Positions 33,594-43,830 of a stretch of 64,000 nucleotides of DNA are shown one piece after another. How positions within the stretch are numbered: position 1 is the stretch's first letter; every line of letters starts with the position of its first letter. The translations under genes were made by a program, and so were the position numbers. The stretch lies in the NCBI GenBank assembly GCA_032622095.1, contig CP136066.1, forward strand, positions 96,803,319 through 96,867,318, read 5' to 3'. A model generated the notes under the pieces. It saw only the letters and a list, made by a program, of their open reading frames with translations, was not told where the DNA came from and ran no database searches. This DNA comes from Siphonodentalium dalli (taxonomy: Eukaryota > Mollusca > Scaphopoda > Gadilida > Siphonodentaliidae).

Positions 33594-33790
33594 CAGTAAT
33601 GCCCAAAGTAATTGACCACTTAACCACAGCAGAATTATGGGTAATTTTTTCAGGATTTAGTTGGAAATATGGCTTGTCATGCAGCGAAAGCTTTCGGATG
33701 AGTGGCAACAAGCCATATCTCCGACTAAATGCTGAAAAATTACCCATAATTCTGCTGTGGTTAAGTGGTCAATTACTTTGGGCTTTACTG
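33594..33790. mobile_element. Palindromic MITE family B, complete copy
   Basis: Arms CAGTAATGCCCAAAGTAATT and its near-complement fold over nearly the whole 197 bp (ACCACAGCAGAATTATGGGT in each arm). Related copies at 59842-59955 (half) and 61880-62047. Confidence 0.7.
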
Positions 33791-34037
33791 TACAGCTACA
33801 GATGTCTGTTAATTACTTTTCATAACCGGTTGTGTCACATGAAAGTTAATTTTGTTTCTCGATTAGTTCAAAATAAAACTTTTATTCCTGAAGTGGATAT
33901 GTAGTTGTTTCTTGTTTAATAAATACATGTACCGTAATCCCATTGGTTCTGTGCTAAGGTCTATATAAACTCACACAAAGAGCGTATTTCAAATTTTATC
34001 AATTTTCAAGGGTGAAAATTGAAATTATTACACATAC

Positions 34038-34561
34038 GGTACCTTACTCGTATTTAAATTCATGCAGTACTATTTTTCGCTCAGTTTTGAATTCACGCAC
34101 TTTAAATTCGCGCACCTAGCAGTAAGAATTCAAAACTGACAAAAATATTTTAGTAATATTTCTGTGATATTTTGGTATATCTTGGAGCTGATTTACATCG
34201 TGTAGACAATAAACTAGTAACTATATACATCATAATTTTGTGGCGACCTGGAATATTAGTGTTTCTTATACAAGCATTTCAACAATGTCTATGTAACCAT
34301 GATTTCTCGCTTGGCATTGTGAGCAAGGATCTTGATATCGGTTGGCCGAATGTAAATATGTACATACGTGTATAGGAGTAATTGTTTATTCAACTGTTCA
34401 TAATATATGTAAACTCAGCAACATAGCCCTCTTGTATTTCCTATGGACTGCGATTTAGATTAAACTTGGCAGTCGTACTATTTTTCGCTCAGTTTTAAAT
34501 TCGCGCACCGATGGGTGCGCGAAAAATAGTACTGCGCGAAGTTAAATACGAGTACTGGTAC
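34038..34561. mobile_element. Inverted-repeat element family E, copy 1
   Basis: Left end TTACTCGTATTTAAATTCAT then GCAGTACTATTTTTCGC. The right end is the complement (GCGAAAAATAGTACTGCGCG ... TACGAGTA). An internal extra copy of the motif lies at 34467-34500. Related element at 60431-60727. Confidence 0.6.
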
Positions 34562-34645
34562 ATAGTCATACGTGCATACTAGTACATACTAGTATATGCA
34601 TGTACAAGTACATGTATAAAGCCACTGGTGACTGGAATTACATTA

Positions 34646-34725
34646 GATCATGCCATGAATCTCTACCAATGCTAACACCCGTAACGTTACGGGCGTTAGC
34701 ATTAGTAGAGATTCATGGCATGATC
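34646..34725. mobile_element. Palindromic MITE family C, complete copy
   Basis: An 80-bp nearly perfect palindrome (GATCATGCCATGAATCTCTA...), flanked by TA at 34644-34645 and 34726-34727. Centre GTAACGTTAC. Confidence 0.8.
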
Positions 34726-34727
34726 TA

Positions 34728-35172
34728 GATTTACATGTACATAACATAAGCTTTTATACTGTATAGCGCTTGTGATTGACCAACAGAATTCTGAGCTTTA
34801 TCTAGGAATTCCCATTCATTCATTTATAGGGATGTTTAGATACAAAGTTCAATGGTGTTAGGCTGTACCATACTGAACATGCTCGCAGCTCTTTTTTGGC
34901 TTTTAACAGGTCAGGGAGAACCCAAAATCGATACGTACTAAACGTCGATTTGTGTAAAAAACCTCGATCGAGGTTCTTCGAGACCGTCACCATGTGACCA
35001 CTGGTCAAAACATACACCATTAGGCATTACTCATTAGTGACCATGATATAGTAAGGGGAAACACTCTAAACCAAATATGATGCCAATGGAAATAATATAG
35101 TGTAAGTGATATAGTGTGGAGTATTTCATAATAGTTAATACACCTGTGGGAGTCCAAATTCACATTTAATAA
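34728..35172. other. No gene seen
   Basis: No exon signals. Ordinary AT-rich spacer. Confidence 0.4.
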
Positions 35173-35463
35173 TTAATTTTGCTTGATTGCGCCAAGAGGC
35201 GTCAACAAACGATCGGTATTGGCTGTAAGTGTAACCCGTCGTAGGTTATTTTGGTCTTCGGTCTTTTTCTGTTGAGAAACACGCTCCAAATCCAACAATT
35301 TCGCCCCCTTGATCCGTTCAATAAAGTCCGATTTATTTCCGAATGTTGGAAGTCCTATTCCTTTTAAATAACTTTTTTAATCTGCGTTCTTCATCGTTGC
35401 CAAATCGTCGTTTTTATCCATAATATCATTCGCTTTCTTTGTGTTTTCGATTTCTGACACCAT
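35173..35463 (-). pseudogene. SAP-domain ORF with one in-frame stop
   Basis: ATG at 35463 in good context (AGTATGG) opens 97 codons to TAA at 35175-35173. Residues 30-51 (KSYLKGIGLPTFGNK, then DFIERI) match a SAP DNA/RNA-binding motif. One codon before it, position 29, is TAA where a Leu (TTA) would be expected. A Lys/Gln/Arg-rich tail follows. SAP domains start some retroelement Gag proteins and various nuclear proteins. Which applies here is not known. A MULE inserted just upstream of the ATG. Confidence 0.45.
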
Positions 35464-35473
35464 ACTTCCTGGT

Positions 35474-37070
35474 GGGAACGGGAAGATTCGGCGGAGGGAA
35501 GATTCGGCCATGTATTTTTCGGCGGAGGGAAGATTCGGCCAGTCGTTTGATCTAACTAATTAGTGGAGGGATTACGGCTTGGGGATTACGGCTTATGTGG
35601 GACTAAGCTTGTGTGTGCACTAATTCTTTGTTGTAACAATAACAACTAATTAGAGGGATTATATAGGGTCTTGATTAACTCATTTTTAGTAATGACATAT
35701 TTTATTAGACTTATTAGAATGGATGAAACATATTTACACAAGCTGATATAACATAAGGTGTAACATGCAGATATACAAACAGAACAATTTAAAATACATT
35801 TATAACCGACATTCTTTATTTGAAACAAAAAATCAACTAATAGTCTTGTCTTGTTGTCGTCTTGTCTTCTTATTTCTTTGCCTTGCCGATTCTGTAGATC
35901 TTGGTCACTTTCTTGTAGGAATTCCGATGTTCTGATGTCCTCTTCTCTGTATTTTGCCCATAGGTCGCTGATCTTCGTATCTATTTCTGTGTATTTCTTC
36001 CTCACGTCTGTCTCGAGATCCCTGGCTGCAACGGCAATTTCTACATGGGCTGCTTCAAGTTGAAGAATCGGTACAATTTTTAAATTGAACGGAATCGCGA
36101 TAAAGAAACGAGCTGTATGATGAGCAATTGAAACTTATTTCAATCAAACCCTCCTTGGCCTGGAAATTATACTGTCGCTGAGAAATGCCGGTATTGCATG
36201 TTCTGTGTTGCCATTTGCCGCATGTGTCGCAGTCAACTGCTTGCTGACGAGGACGTACATTCCTATTACACTTAATACACGGGTAGTCTATGAGCTGATT
36301 TTGACGGAGGTTGTACGAAGGCACGATGAAGATGTGATATGGTGAAGTCAATTTCATTCAACTATATAGTCTAAAAGTCGTTAGATCTGATGCGGTAAAA
36401 CAAACAACTGATCAGTTCTAACTGAAATGCACTCAGCAAACTTATCTAAACAAACATCGAATAGTTCTCACTGAGATCATATCAGCATCAGAAAGACGAC
36501 TCTGTATATTCTACCGACTGTTATACAAACACTTGGTGCCAACGTGAACAGAGTGTGAACAACTGTCAAAAAATTTATTCGTTTTCTCATTGAATCTTCA
36601 TTAATCATAATTCCTTATAGTGTTCGAACGTGATATTTGGATTTACCACGTAATTTGTAAGTAATAGGCCTAACTTCAATATATTCACAATAAACTTACC
36701 TTATCATAAACCTAAAATAATCTCATAAAATATGTCAAACAAACTAATGACAAAACATCATAAAAGTATTAACAAAAGTAATAATAAAAGTAATTTATTC
36801 TTGTAAAATATTCACTCATAAAACATACAAATAATCTCAAACAAAACATCATAAAAGTAATAGCTTCATTTAATTTAATTTATTCATCCAATATATTATT
36901 AAAAAATAGATCTAATTCATAGAACTTAAAACATAAAATCTCCCGTCCCAATATATTGGTATAAACCTAGGAAGATTCGGCCGATAAAACCCGCCGAAAC
37001 TTCCCTGCCGAATCTTCCCTCCGCCGAATCTTCCCTGCCGAATCTTCCCTCCGCCGAATCTTCACGGACC
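35474..37070. mobile_element. MULE-like element (1.6 kb) with TIRs made of GATTCGGC repeats
   Basis: CTTCCTGGT is duplicated on both sides (35465-35473 and 37071-37079), an 8-9 bp target duplication typical of Mutator-like elements. Termini GGGAACGGGAAGATTCGGCG (left) and GGTCCGTGAAGATTCGGCGG (right, reverse complement). Units GGAGGGAAGATTCGGC repeat several times in each end. It carries a PHD-finger ORF on the minus strand. Confidence 0.8.
35830..36357 (-). pseudogene. PHD-finger plus coiled-coil ORF of the MULE-like element (frameshifted)
   Basis: ATG at 36357 starts a frame with the zinc finger CIKCNRNV...AVDCDTCGKWQHRTC...FNCSS, the Cys4-His-Cys-type pattern found in many animal transposon proteins upstream of MULE or FLYWCH domains. 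Around 36060 the frame ends in a stop while the +1 frame continues with LEAAHVEIAVAARDLET and a long Lys/Glu/Asp helix (KYTEIDTKISDLWAKYREED), a likely coiled coil. A single-base indel joins them. The expected final Cys of the finger is Ser or Tyr. No transposase domain is seen. Confidence 0.55.
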
Positions 37071-37079
37071 CTTCCTGGT

Positions 37080-37380
37080 AGCCTAGTACCCAGGCCAGCA
37101 AACGGGCGAGTAGCAGAGTTGGGACAGGGTACCAGTCTACCTTCCTGGTTCGTCACCTTCACATCTATCATCTGATTGGTCATAATTAACGTATATTCTG
37201 ATTGATTATCGCAGAGCGGAAGAGACTTCCGATTGGCTGCCACCCAACTGCCAACTGCAATACGTCCAATTACAACTGACAACTGAAATGGCCGGACCGG
37301 CGTTCCATAATTACCGGACAAGAAATGCATACTAACTTGTGCGGTCACTGTGATCCTGCTACCGATACAAACCAAGAAAG
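37080..37380 (-). promoter_or_regulatory. Promoter-like region carrying repeat R1
   Basis: Contains the R1 copy (37228-37318, inverted to 1075-1165). On the minus strand it has CCAAT boxes (GCCAATCGGA, GACCAATCAG) and leads directly to the SAP ATG if the MULE insertion is removed. It may be the original promoter of the SAP ORF. Confidence 0.4.
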
Positions 37381-37724
37381 GCCAGGGGGTGGGTCAGATA
37401 AAAATTAGACACCTCATACCATGGGGATGAATTTGTATAAGTTTCATGGCAATCAGGGACTAAACCAAATCTTATCAGAGTTAGTACCCACCCAAAGCCC
37501 CCCCCCCCCACCAAATATCTCATCCCAACGACACTAATTTGGCGTCTTTAAATCACAATAAGATTCCTTGTATCATGGAGAAGATCTGAGAAGAATGTGC
37601 ATCAATTTGGTGGAATTCGGCGCTTAAATTATTTTTGATCAATTTTGGTGCCCCTCTCCCTTCCGGGCATCCCTGACGCGAACGGCGCGACTTTTGACAT
37701 ATTTACATCACACCATTAGATTCT
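37381..37724. other. No gene seen
   Basis: Holds a C-run near 37498-37508 and no exon or repeat end that can be supported. Confidence 0.4.
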
Positions 37725-37832
37725 TTGTATTTCTATAGAATGCAGACAGACAGACAGACATTGTCAAATATAGATATAGATGCTTTAATATCTCAAATTA
37801 TAACATTGCATTATATACGGGTTTCTCCCCCC

Positions 37833-37868
<36 letters not shown>

Positions 37869-38300
37869 GCCCGGCTGTTCCCTGATTACAACATGGTGTC
37901 AGAAGTGGGATGGACTATCACCTGCAGACAAATTCCTAAATGGGAGCATTAGAACGAGACTGCCTAACAATCAAACAAATGTGACATTTGGCTCCAAAGC
38001 CACATCAGACTCCGAGTCAAATGGTCAACGTACACTGTCGGAACTACCAATAAATCACAGTGTGCGATTGAGGTGACAGTACGCCACGTTCTTATCAAAT
38101 TCTCACAGAAAATGGTAATGTTGTTCACAGAAACAGGAAACATATGTTAAAAACTTACGAACATTTCGAACGTGAGATACGAAGACACATGTGAACCATC
38201 AACTCCACCATCGAGGATGGTGTAACAACAACTATGTCGGGCAGGCCAATTAGACCGCCTGTCAGGTTCAACAAGAAAACCATAGTCAGAAATGGTAACG
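37725..38300 (+). mobile_element. Internally deleted Gypsy-type LTR retrotransposon
   Basis: An LTR end ...GATTACAACA (37893) is followed at once by TGGTGTCAGAAGTGGGA (37894-37910), the primer-binding site complementary to a tRNA-Leu 3' end. A few bases later the sequence jumps into the end of pol: PADKFLNGSIRTRLPNN, then PRSYQILTENGN and HRNRKHMLKTYEHFE, a block usual just before the Gypsy pol terminus. Then comes SGRPIRPPVRF in the same frame after a stop. A second frame break lies near 38076. The 5' LTR start and the 3' LTR were not located. Confidence 0.65.
37832..37866. repeat. (CT)n microsatellite in the LTR
   Basis: CTCTCT tract of about 34 bp, 27 bp from the LTR end. Confidence 0.9.
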
Positions 38301-38665
38301 CCACCAAGATCGTATTATTAGCCATAAATATAAATCATAATATAAAATATATTGGTTACATGAATGGACCGCCTCAGAATTCCGTTAAGATAAGTAATTC
38401 TTCAAATTATTACAATGAACTACGGCTTATAAATTACTGCAGGTTTCTCATTCGCCACACCAGAATGCTTCTAAATGCGGATCAAAGCGAAGAGTGCGTG
38501 GCACAGCCATTGTTCATAGACATTTTACAGATAGCTAGAATGATGCATGCTGGGAACGAAAGCATCCACAGCAAAGCCATGTGCTTACGGGGGCATGCGT
38601 TTATTATAGGGGATTTATGGTGGGCCTATAAAACTAATTATAACTTTGTTATCTGTCATAGTTAA
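38234..38665 (+). CDS. ORF starting inside the pol remnant, probably not a gene
   Basis: 143 codons from ATG. The first ten match the Gypsy RPPVRF block, and the rest (38300 onward) is unrelated flanking sequence with no recognised domain. Most likely a chance read-through. Confidence 0.2.
   Translation: MSGRPIRPPVRFNKKTIVRNGNATKIVLLAININHNIKYIGYMNGPPQNSVKISNSSNYYNELRLINYCRFLIRHTRMLLNADQSEECVAQPLFIDILQIARMMHAGNESIHSKAMCLRGHAFIIGDLWWAYKTNYNFVICHS
38330..38401 (+). repeat. Direct repeat flanking the long-TIR element, left
   Basis: ATAAAATATATTGGTT and CTCAGAATTCCGTTAA recur at 39589-39657 in the same orientation, 1.26 kb away. Confidence 0.6.
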
Positions 38666-38755
38666 TGCGTGAAATTTTAAACATATATACCTGGACATCT
38701 ACCCCTTCCAGAATGTTGAAAAACATTTTCAGTTGCTCATCGTATTTTTATAGAC

Positions 38756-39490
38756 GAAATAGTCCGAAATTCCAGAAAATTGCGCTAACTGCTCAATGTT
38801 TTAATGTGTTACAAAACGTCTGATAAAAATAGTTCTATCGGGAATATTCACACCATTTTTTTTCAGAGAACATAGTGTAAATATAGTCCTATCGGGATAT
38901 CGTAAAGGAGATTAATTAAACCCCTCAGACTGCCGAAACTGACGACATTAAATTCGCTTTTTCGTGTCCCGCGGAAATGAAACTTGTCTGTCCATTGATG
39001 ACGTTATTTATTTGACATAGTATTTTTTTCTTCTGTTGTATTTGAACACTTGTTGCACGCGCAGGCTGCACGATCATAATAACTTCAACCGATAAGCGCC
39101 GACTGATACCCGCGCAACAGTTTGTCTCAAATAAATTGTTATCAAAACGCAGGTTTATGGCCGCGGACATAAGCCGATTAAGTGTAATGTAATTTATCCA
39201 TGAATTTGACTGAAAAATTGTGATTCTATCACCATTAGCCACGAAAATGGGACCTCTAAACAGGCAAGTTTGATTTTCGGCGGACACGAACAAGCGAATT
39301 TATTGTCGGCAGTTTCGGCAGTCTGAGGGTTAATTAATCCCGAATTAAACGGAACTACTTTACGATAGTCCGATAGGACTATGTTTACTCTATGCATGTT
39401 CTCTGAAAAAATAGTGTGAATATTCCCGATAGAACTCTTTTTATCAGACGTTGTGTAACACCTTAAAACATTGAGAAGTTATAGCGCAAA
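38756..39490. mobile_element. Element with long (about 170-bp) inverted arms
   Basis: 38780-38945 and 39302-39487 are mutually inverted with small indels (GTCCTATCGGGATATCGTAA, CCTCAGACTGCCGAAACT). The centre, about 350 bp, has an open minus-strand frame of no recognised kind. Its setting between direct repeats at 38330 and 39589 suggests insertion into a pre-existing repeat. Confidence 0.6.
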
Positions 39491-41022
39491 CCGAAATGTG
39501 TTGTCTTGCAAGATATCCCACCGCTTTAGCTAAATTTACCTTCCTACAATATCCATAAAGAGGATCATATATTATATACCCACGGTTTTAATTATAGAAT
39601 ATAAAATATATTGGTTTCGCGAATGACCAACTCAGAATTCCGTTAAAATAACAATAACAACCAGCACCTATAACGAACCGTTTTACTGGACTTGGCCTAC
39701 TGGTCGCGTAGTTCCGACTTTTAAATAAACGGAATTTCCAACTCTATAAATAAAAGCCCCACAATGCATTCGCCCTGTCCACCACGCAATATCAAAATCT
39801 CAGCAGCTAGATACACCACAGGTGGCGTAATAAATGCTCTTTATTATTTCCATATCAGGAATACAGTAACAAACAAGACAGCAGTAAAATAAATGGGGAC
39901 AAAAAGTTAGTGTAATCATGTATGAAATTTCCAACTGTTAAAATTCTTTATAACAGTTGTGACTCCCACCCCCTCAAAATACCTCCATCATTCGATCCCC
40001 GTCCCCATCATAATGGGGACAATAATTACTAGTTGGGATACCAGGCAATGGTAACCATGTATTTTAACCTTTATGTTGTAGTGTAATAATGTATGAAATT
40101 TCCAACTACATGTGCATTAACTTTTTTTTACAAAAGTTGTGAATCATACACACTCAAAATCTAACTTCCACCCCCACCCCACTACACTGTCCCTTCCACT
40201 TAAAAACATTCTGGAGATCAAGTTGGCCACAGGTGTTCAGTTATTTTATACCATGACTCCCTATTGTACTGTGTACAAACATGCTATATAATATATTTGT
40301 GCTGTACACCCTACTGTGTGTGAACAGGAGTCCGACCGTGGGTAACACGTTTCTACTGTGGGTAACACGTTTTAATGGCATTTCAATGGTTAAAGTTTAT
40401 ACCCATAGTAGAACTACATCCGAGTTGACCTTTCATTAACCTTCCATGACCTCGATCAAAATCACTCTATTTTTAAAATGTAGCGCCTCGCGATGAAAAC
40501 AATTTGATACTTTCGATTCAATTGAATATTATACTCACTAATGCGATAAAAACGAACAGTTATTTCCGTGGAAATCACATCCAGATCAACAAATTGAACA
40601 TATATTTCAAGAAATAGACGTAAAAAACTCGAACAACAAACGGTGGATTTCAAAATGACTTTCGTGGTTTCCTGTTCACTGTACGGCGGAGAAAAAAAAG
40701 TTCCCGCAATGTGTTATATTTATATTCATTAAATTCGTATTCCCATATATATATTCATGTTGTTTATTTATGGCGGTTTCATCATGATTACAGTTTATTG
40801 TGAATTGGCTACAATGATACCATATTCGTACAATTGAATGTTGACCTAATTCAATGTATCAATACGCCTGATCAGCTGTGATAGTGTACGTCGATGTACG
40901 GCCAAGTGTGGGGAACACAACGGGGATGATTGTGAATGGTGCGACAGAATCATCTTAATTTAAGTGGGTTTATTTCGATTTCATAGCAGTTGTTGCTCCT
41001 GTACCGGTCATGGTATAAACAA
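39491..41022. other. No gene seen; scattered repeat pieces
   Basis: 39589-39657 is the right direct repeat. 39770-39860 (ATTCGCCCTGT, GGTGGCGTAATAA, CTCTTTATTATTTCC) resembles 42050-42130 and 44010-44060. A doublet of GGGTAACACGTTT lies at 40340-40372. No exon supported. Confidence 0.45.
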
Positions 41023-41164
41023 AATACACACGTAGTGTTTCTGAATACCAAATTTACACCACTCGTGGGATTGATGATTTACCACACTCGCTAAAGCTCG
41101 TGTGGTAAACCATCAATCCCACTCGTGGTGTAAATTTGGTATTCAGAAACACTACGTGTGTATT
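41023..41164. repeat. 142-bp near-perfect hairpin
   Basis: The arm AATACACACGTAGTGTTTC to CACACTCG is inverted with a 6-8 bp loop and almost no mismatch. Foldback MITE or cruciform-forming sequence. No second copy in the window. Confidence 0.85.
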
Positions 41165-41575
41165 CTATATATACCCCACGTGTCTTGGACTGTTGCCAAA
41201 TTCACAGTGCTCCATTAGAGGGCCTGCTTGGACTGTTGCCAAATTCACAATGTTAACTGCAGAGAGGTTGTATGTTATTGGAGACGTTCTAATATGACAA
41301 TAGGCTGGCCTAATTAACGAACCATGCACAGCTAAATACACACAAGCAACTTTTAATCTTCAAATAGATACAATTGTCGGCCTCCAAAATTCAATATACT
41401 TTCTTATATACAAACAAACATTGAACTCATACCATTGTTTCACTTAACCAAAATAGCGAATTTCCCCAAAAGAACGCATATAGACTGCGCATGCAGAAAA
41501 TAAAAGATGGCCGTTACTACAAAAAAAACAGACATGCGCACTCCAATTAAAATTACCCATAATTCAGTTCACTAG
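41165..41575. other. No gene seen
   Basis: Includes the direct doublet CTTGGACTGTTGCCAAATTC at 41182 and 41228. Confidence 0.5.
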
Positions 41576-41577
41576 AC

Positions 41578-42057
41578 CAGGGGCTCCCAACAGGTTATAC
41601 AATGTTTTCAGGCTATCAGATTATTTATATTTTCGACTTTAAGTTTACAATTTGAGCCTGTCCTCACTCTATCGATACGATTTATCATAAACATATTATA
41701 CACCAGTGGCGTTAACTTTACAACTTCGGCATCTACGTGATTATATCGGTACGATTCAGTAAGGTACAAACAATCTCCATAAAATACAGCAGGGGCTCCG
41801 AATAGGTTATTCCCATTTATTATGGGCTCCCAATAGGTTATACAATATTTTCAGGCTATCAGATTATTTATATTTTCAACAACATATTATTACACCGGTG
41901 ACTTTAAGTTTACAATTTGAGCCTGTCCTGACTCTATCGATAGGATTTATCATATTTTCATAAACGTATTATACACCGCTGGCGTTAACTTTACAATTTC
42001 GGCATCTACGTGATTATATCGGTACGATTGAGTAAGGTACAAACAATCTCCAAGAAT
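41578..42057. repeat. Tandem duplication, two units of about 245 bp
   Basis: GGGGCTCCCAACAGGTTATA... (41578-41800) is repeated at 41825-42057 (AGGTTATACAAT, ATCTACGTGATTATATCGGT). The second unit has a small insertion. Confidence 0.75.
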
Positions 42058-42255
42058 ACATTCGCCCTGTACTCCATGTGATATAAAAAAACCAAATGCA
42101 AGTAACACCACGCTAGGTGGCGTAATGACTATGTCAAATAAAAAGAAAAAGGGAGATGTTACGATCAGAACTGTACCTCCGCACATGTTATCTGCTCTAC
42201 ATAAAGCAGTGACCCAGAGACCTGATTTTATATAATATCATGGAACGAACGTATA

Positions 42256-42355
42256 ATGAAAAGTATCCGCATATAATGACAAAGTATCTGCATATAATGC
42301 CAAAGTATCTGCATATAAACACACAATAGCTGCATATAATGACAAAATATCTACA
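42256..42355 (+). repeat. Short array of the 21-bp 'CTGCATATAATGACAAAGTAT' type repeat
   Basis: About five degenerate units of the repeat that forms the large array at 45735-46380. Confidence 0.75.
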
Positions 42356-42558
42356 TTTAATCCACAGTCGCCATATTTTCTATTGTTCTCCCTTGCACAA
42401 TATCCAGCCGATTGCCCACTGGTAACAATAGCTGTGGATTATTTAAACAATAAGTGTGCATTATTTTAACAATAACTGTGGAATATTAAAATATTCCCCA
42501 GGTATTGTCATAACAATCGCAAGTCATTGTTTGCTGTGTTCTCCACTTGCTGACACAC

Positions 42559-42935
42559 CGGAATGTAAAATTGGTGTGACCAATCAATCAATCAAATAAT
42601 AAACTGAACAGTCTTAGGTGATTATAATGATCATAGGGATACTAAGAAAGACGGTGGGTGGAATTTGTTTAATGTAATAACAACAATTTTACATCAATGT
42701 TAGACAATTCGGACTAGAAAAATATATATCACCCCTGGTCAAGTGGTCCAGCAATATACTGAATTATGATCTAGTTATGTGTTAATTTATTGTACTATTA
42801 ATATGTGTATTATAAATAAAATTATCCTATCCTATCCTATCTGCTATGATGCGGTTGGGTCCTGCTGAATTGCTCTGATGATGGTAGGGCAAACTGATGC
42901 TGTTAACAAATAGTACCATGAGTTCCACAACGAAT
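42559..42935 (+). repeat. Dispersed repeat R3, copy 2, with a nested insertion
   Basis: Shares ACAATTCGGACTAGAAAAA, GTCAAGTGGTCC, CTGCTATGATGCGGTTGGGT and GGGCAAACTGATGCTG with 43620-43775. Confidence 0.65.
42749..42840 (+). mobile_element. Short retroposon insertion with (TCCTA)n tail
   Basis: Compared with the uninterrupted copy at 43677, this 92-bp stretch is extra. It ends AATAAAATTATCCTATCC, a LINE/SINE-type 3' end with a pentanucleotide tail. Confidence 0.6.
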
Positions 42936-43330
42936 TAAAACAATGTACAAGCTAAAATTGAAGTCTGCTCTTGTGTGAGTTTGGACAATATGCATAGCAA
43001 ATGCATTGCTCAACGCCACATATGCTAAGTCAGTGTCGTAATTTGGTTGCGAACAAACAATATATTTATTAGATTTATTATTTAAGTTACCAGTGTGGTT
43101 ATGGGAATAAGTGGTTTGAAGGTCTAAATTATGCTCGCGTTTGTTATATTCGTATAAGGCCTCTGTATGCCGCACATAGCCTAGTTCAAGAGATTGAATT
43201 GAGAAAGTTCGGTTCCCCAACTTCTTTGGCATTGAACAATAAAGAGCGTTCCTTGTTAATACATTCATGGTGTGGTATGAATAAAGAGCGGTTGTCTCTC
43301 ACTTGTGTGCGAAATATTTAAAACAGCTGA
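42936..43330. other. No gene seen
   Basis: An open minus-strand frame spans much of this stretch (to 43268) but shows no domain and no splice or start context I trust. Confidence 0.35.
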
Positions 43331-43344
43331 AAAATATATGTTAT

Positions 43345-43656
43345 ATTAACATTTATTTTCAGAGCACACAAAGCCGGTATATCACTGGGGCTCTCCTCGC
43401 CTTTGTCGATTATGCAGAAGCTTGGAAGCTTCAAGTCAATACAAAAAAAAAAAAAATGATTTTCACGAAGAAATGGTCGAAAAATCTCCCCACATTCAAG
43501 TATGGAGGCTGTAGCCTAGAAATAGTTAAAGAATTCACTTATTTGGGGGGGGGGGGTAAATTATTTTATAATCGTCGATTCCGCCAGAATATAAAGAAAA
43601 CAGTTACAAACCGGAATGTGAAATTGGTAATTTCGGAATTAGACAATTCGGACTAG
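43345..43656 (+). pseudogene. Reverse-transcriptase fragment (RTE/BovB-like LINE)
   Basis: The frame reads DYAEAWKLQVNTKKKKMIF, then CSLEIVKEFTYLG and RRFRQNIKK. This is the thumb-side region after the RT active site (YCxxWxLxVNxxKTKxM, LEIVxxFxYLG). It contains an A-run and a G-run where indels are likely, and no catalytic FADD. Truncated at both ends. Confidence 0.55.
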
Positions 43657-43659
43657 AAA

Positions 43660-43830
43660 AAATATATTCCACCCGGTCAAGTGGTCCTGCTAATCTGCTA
43701 TGATGCGGTTGGGTTCTACTGAATTTCTCTGATGATGTTAGGGCAAACTGATGCTGATAACAAATACTACCATTATATATTTTTTAATTTGTCTTTTTCG
43801 CGGTGTTGCGATAATCTGAACATATCCACG
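43660..43830 (+). repeat. Dispersed repeat R3, copy 3 (empty site)
   Basis: Uninterrupted version of 42559-42935. It ends with TCGCGGTGTTGCGATAATCT, which is inverted at 16998-17030. Confidence 0.6.
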
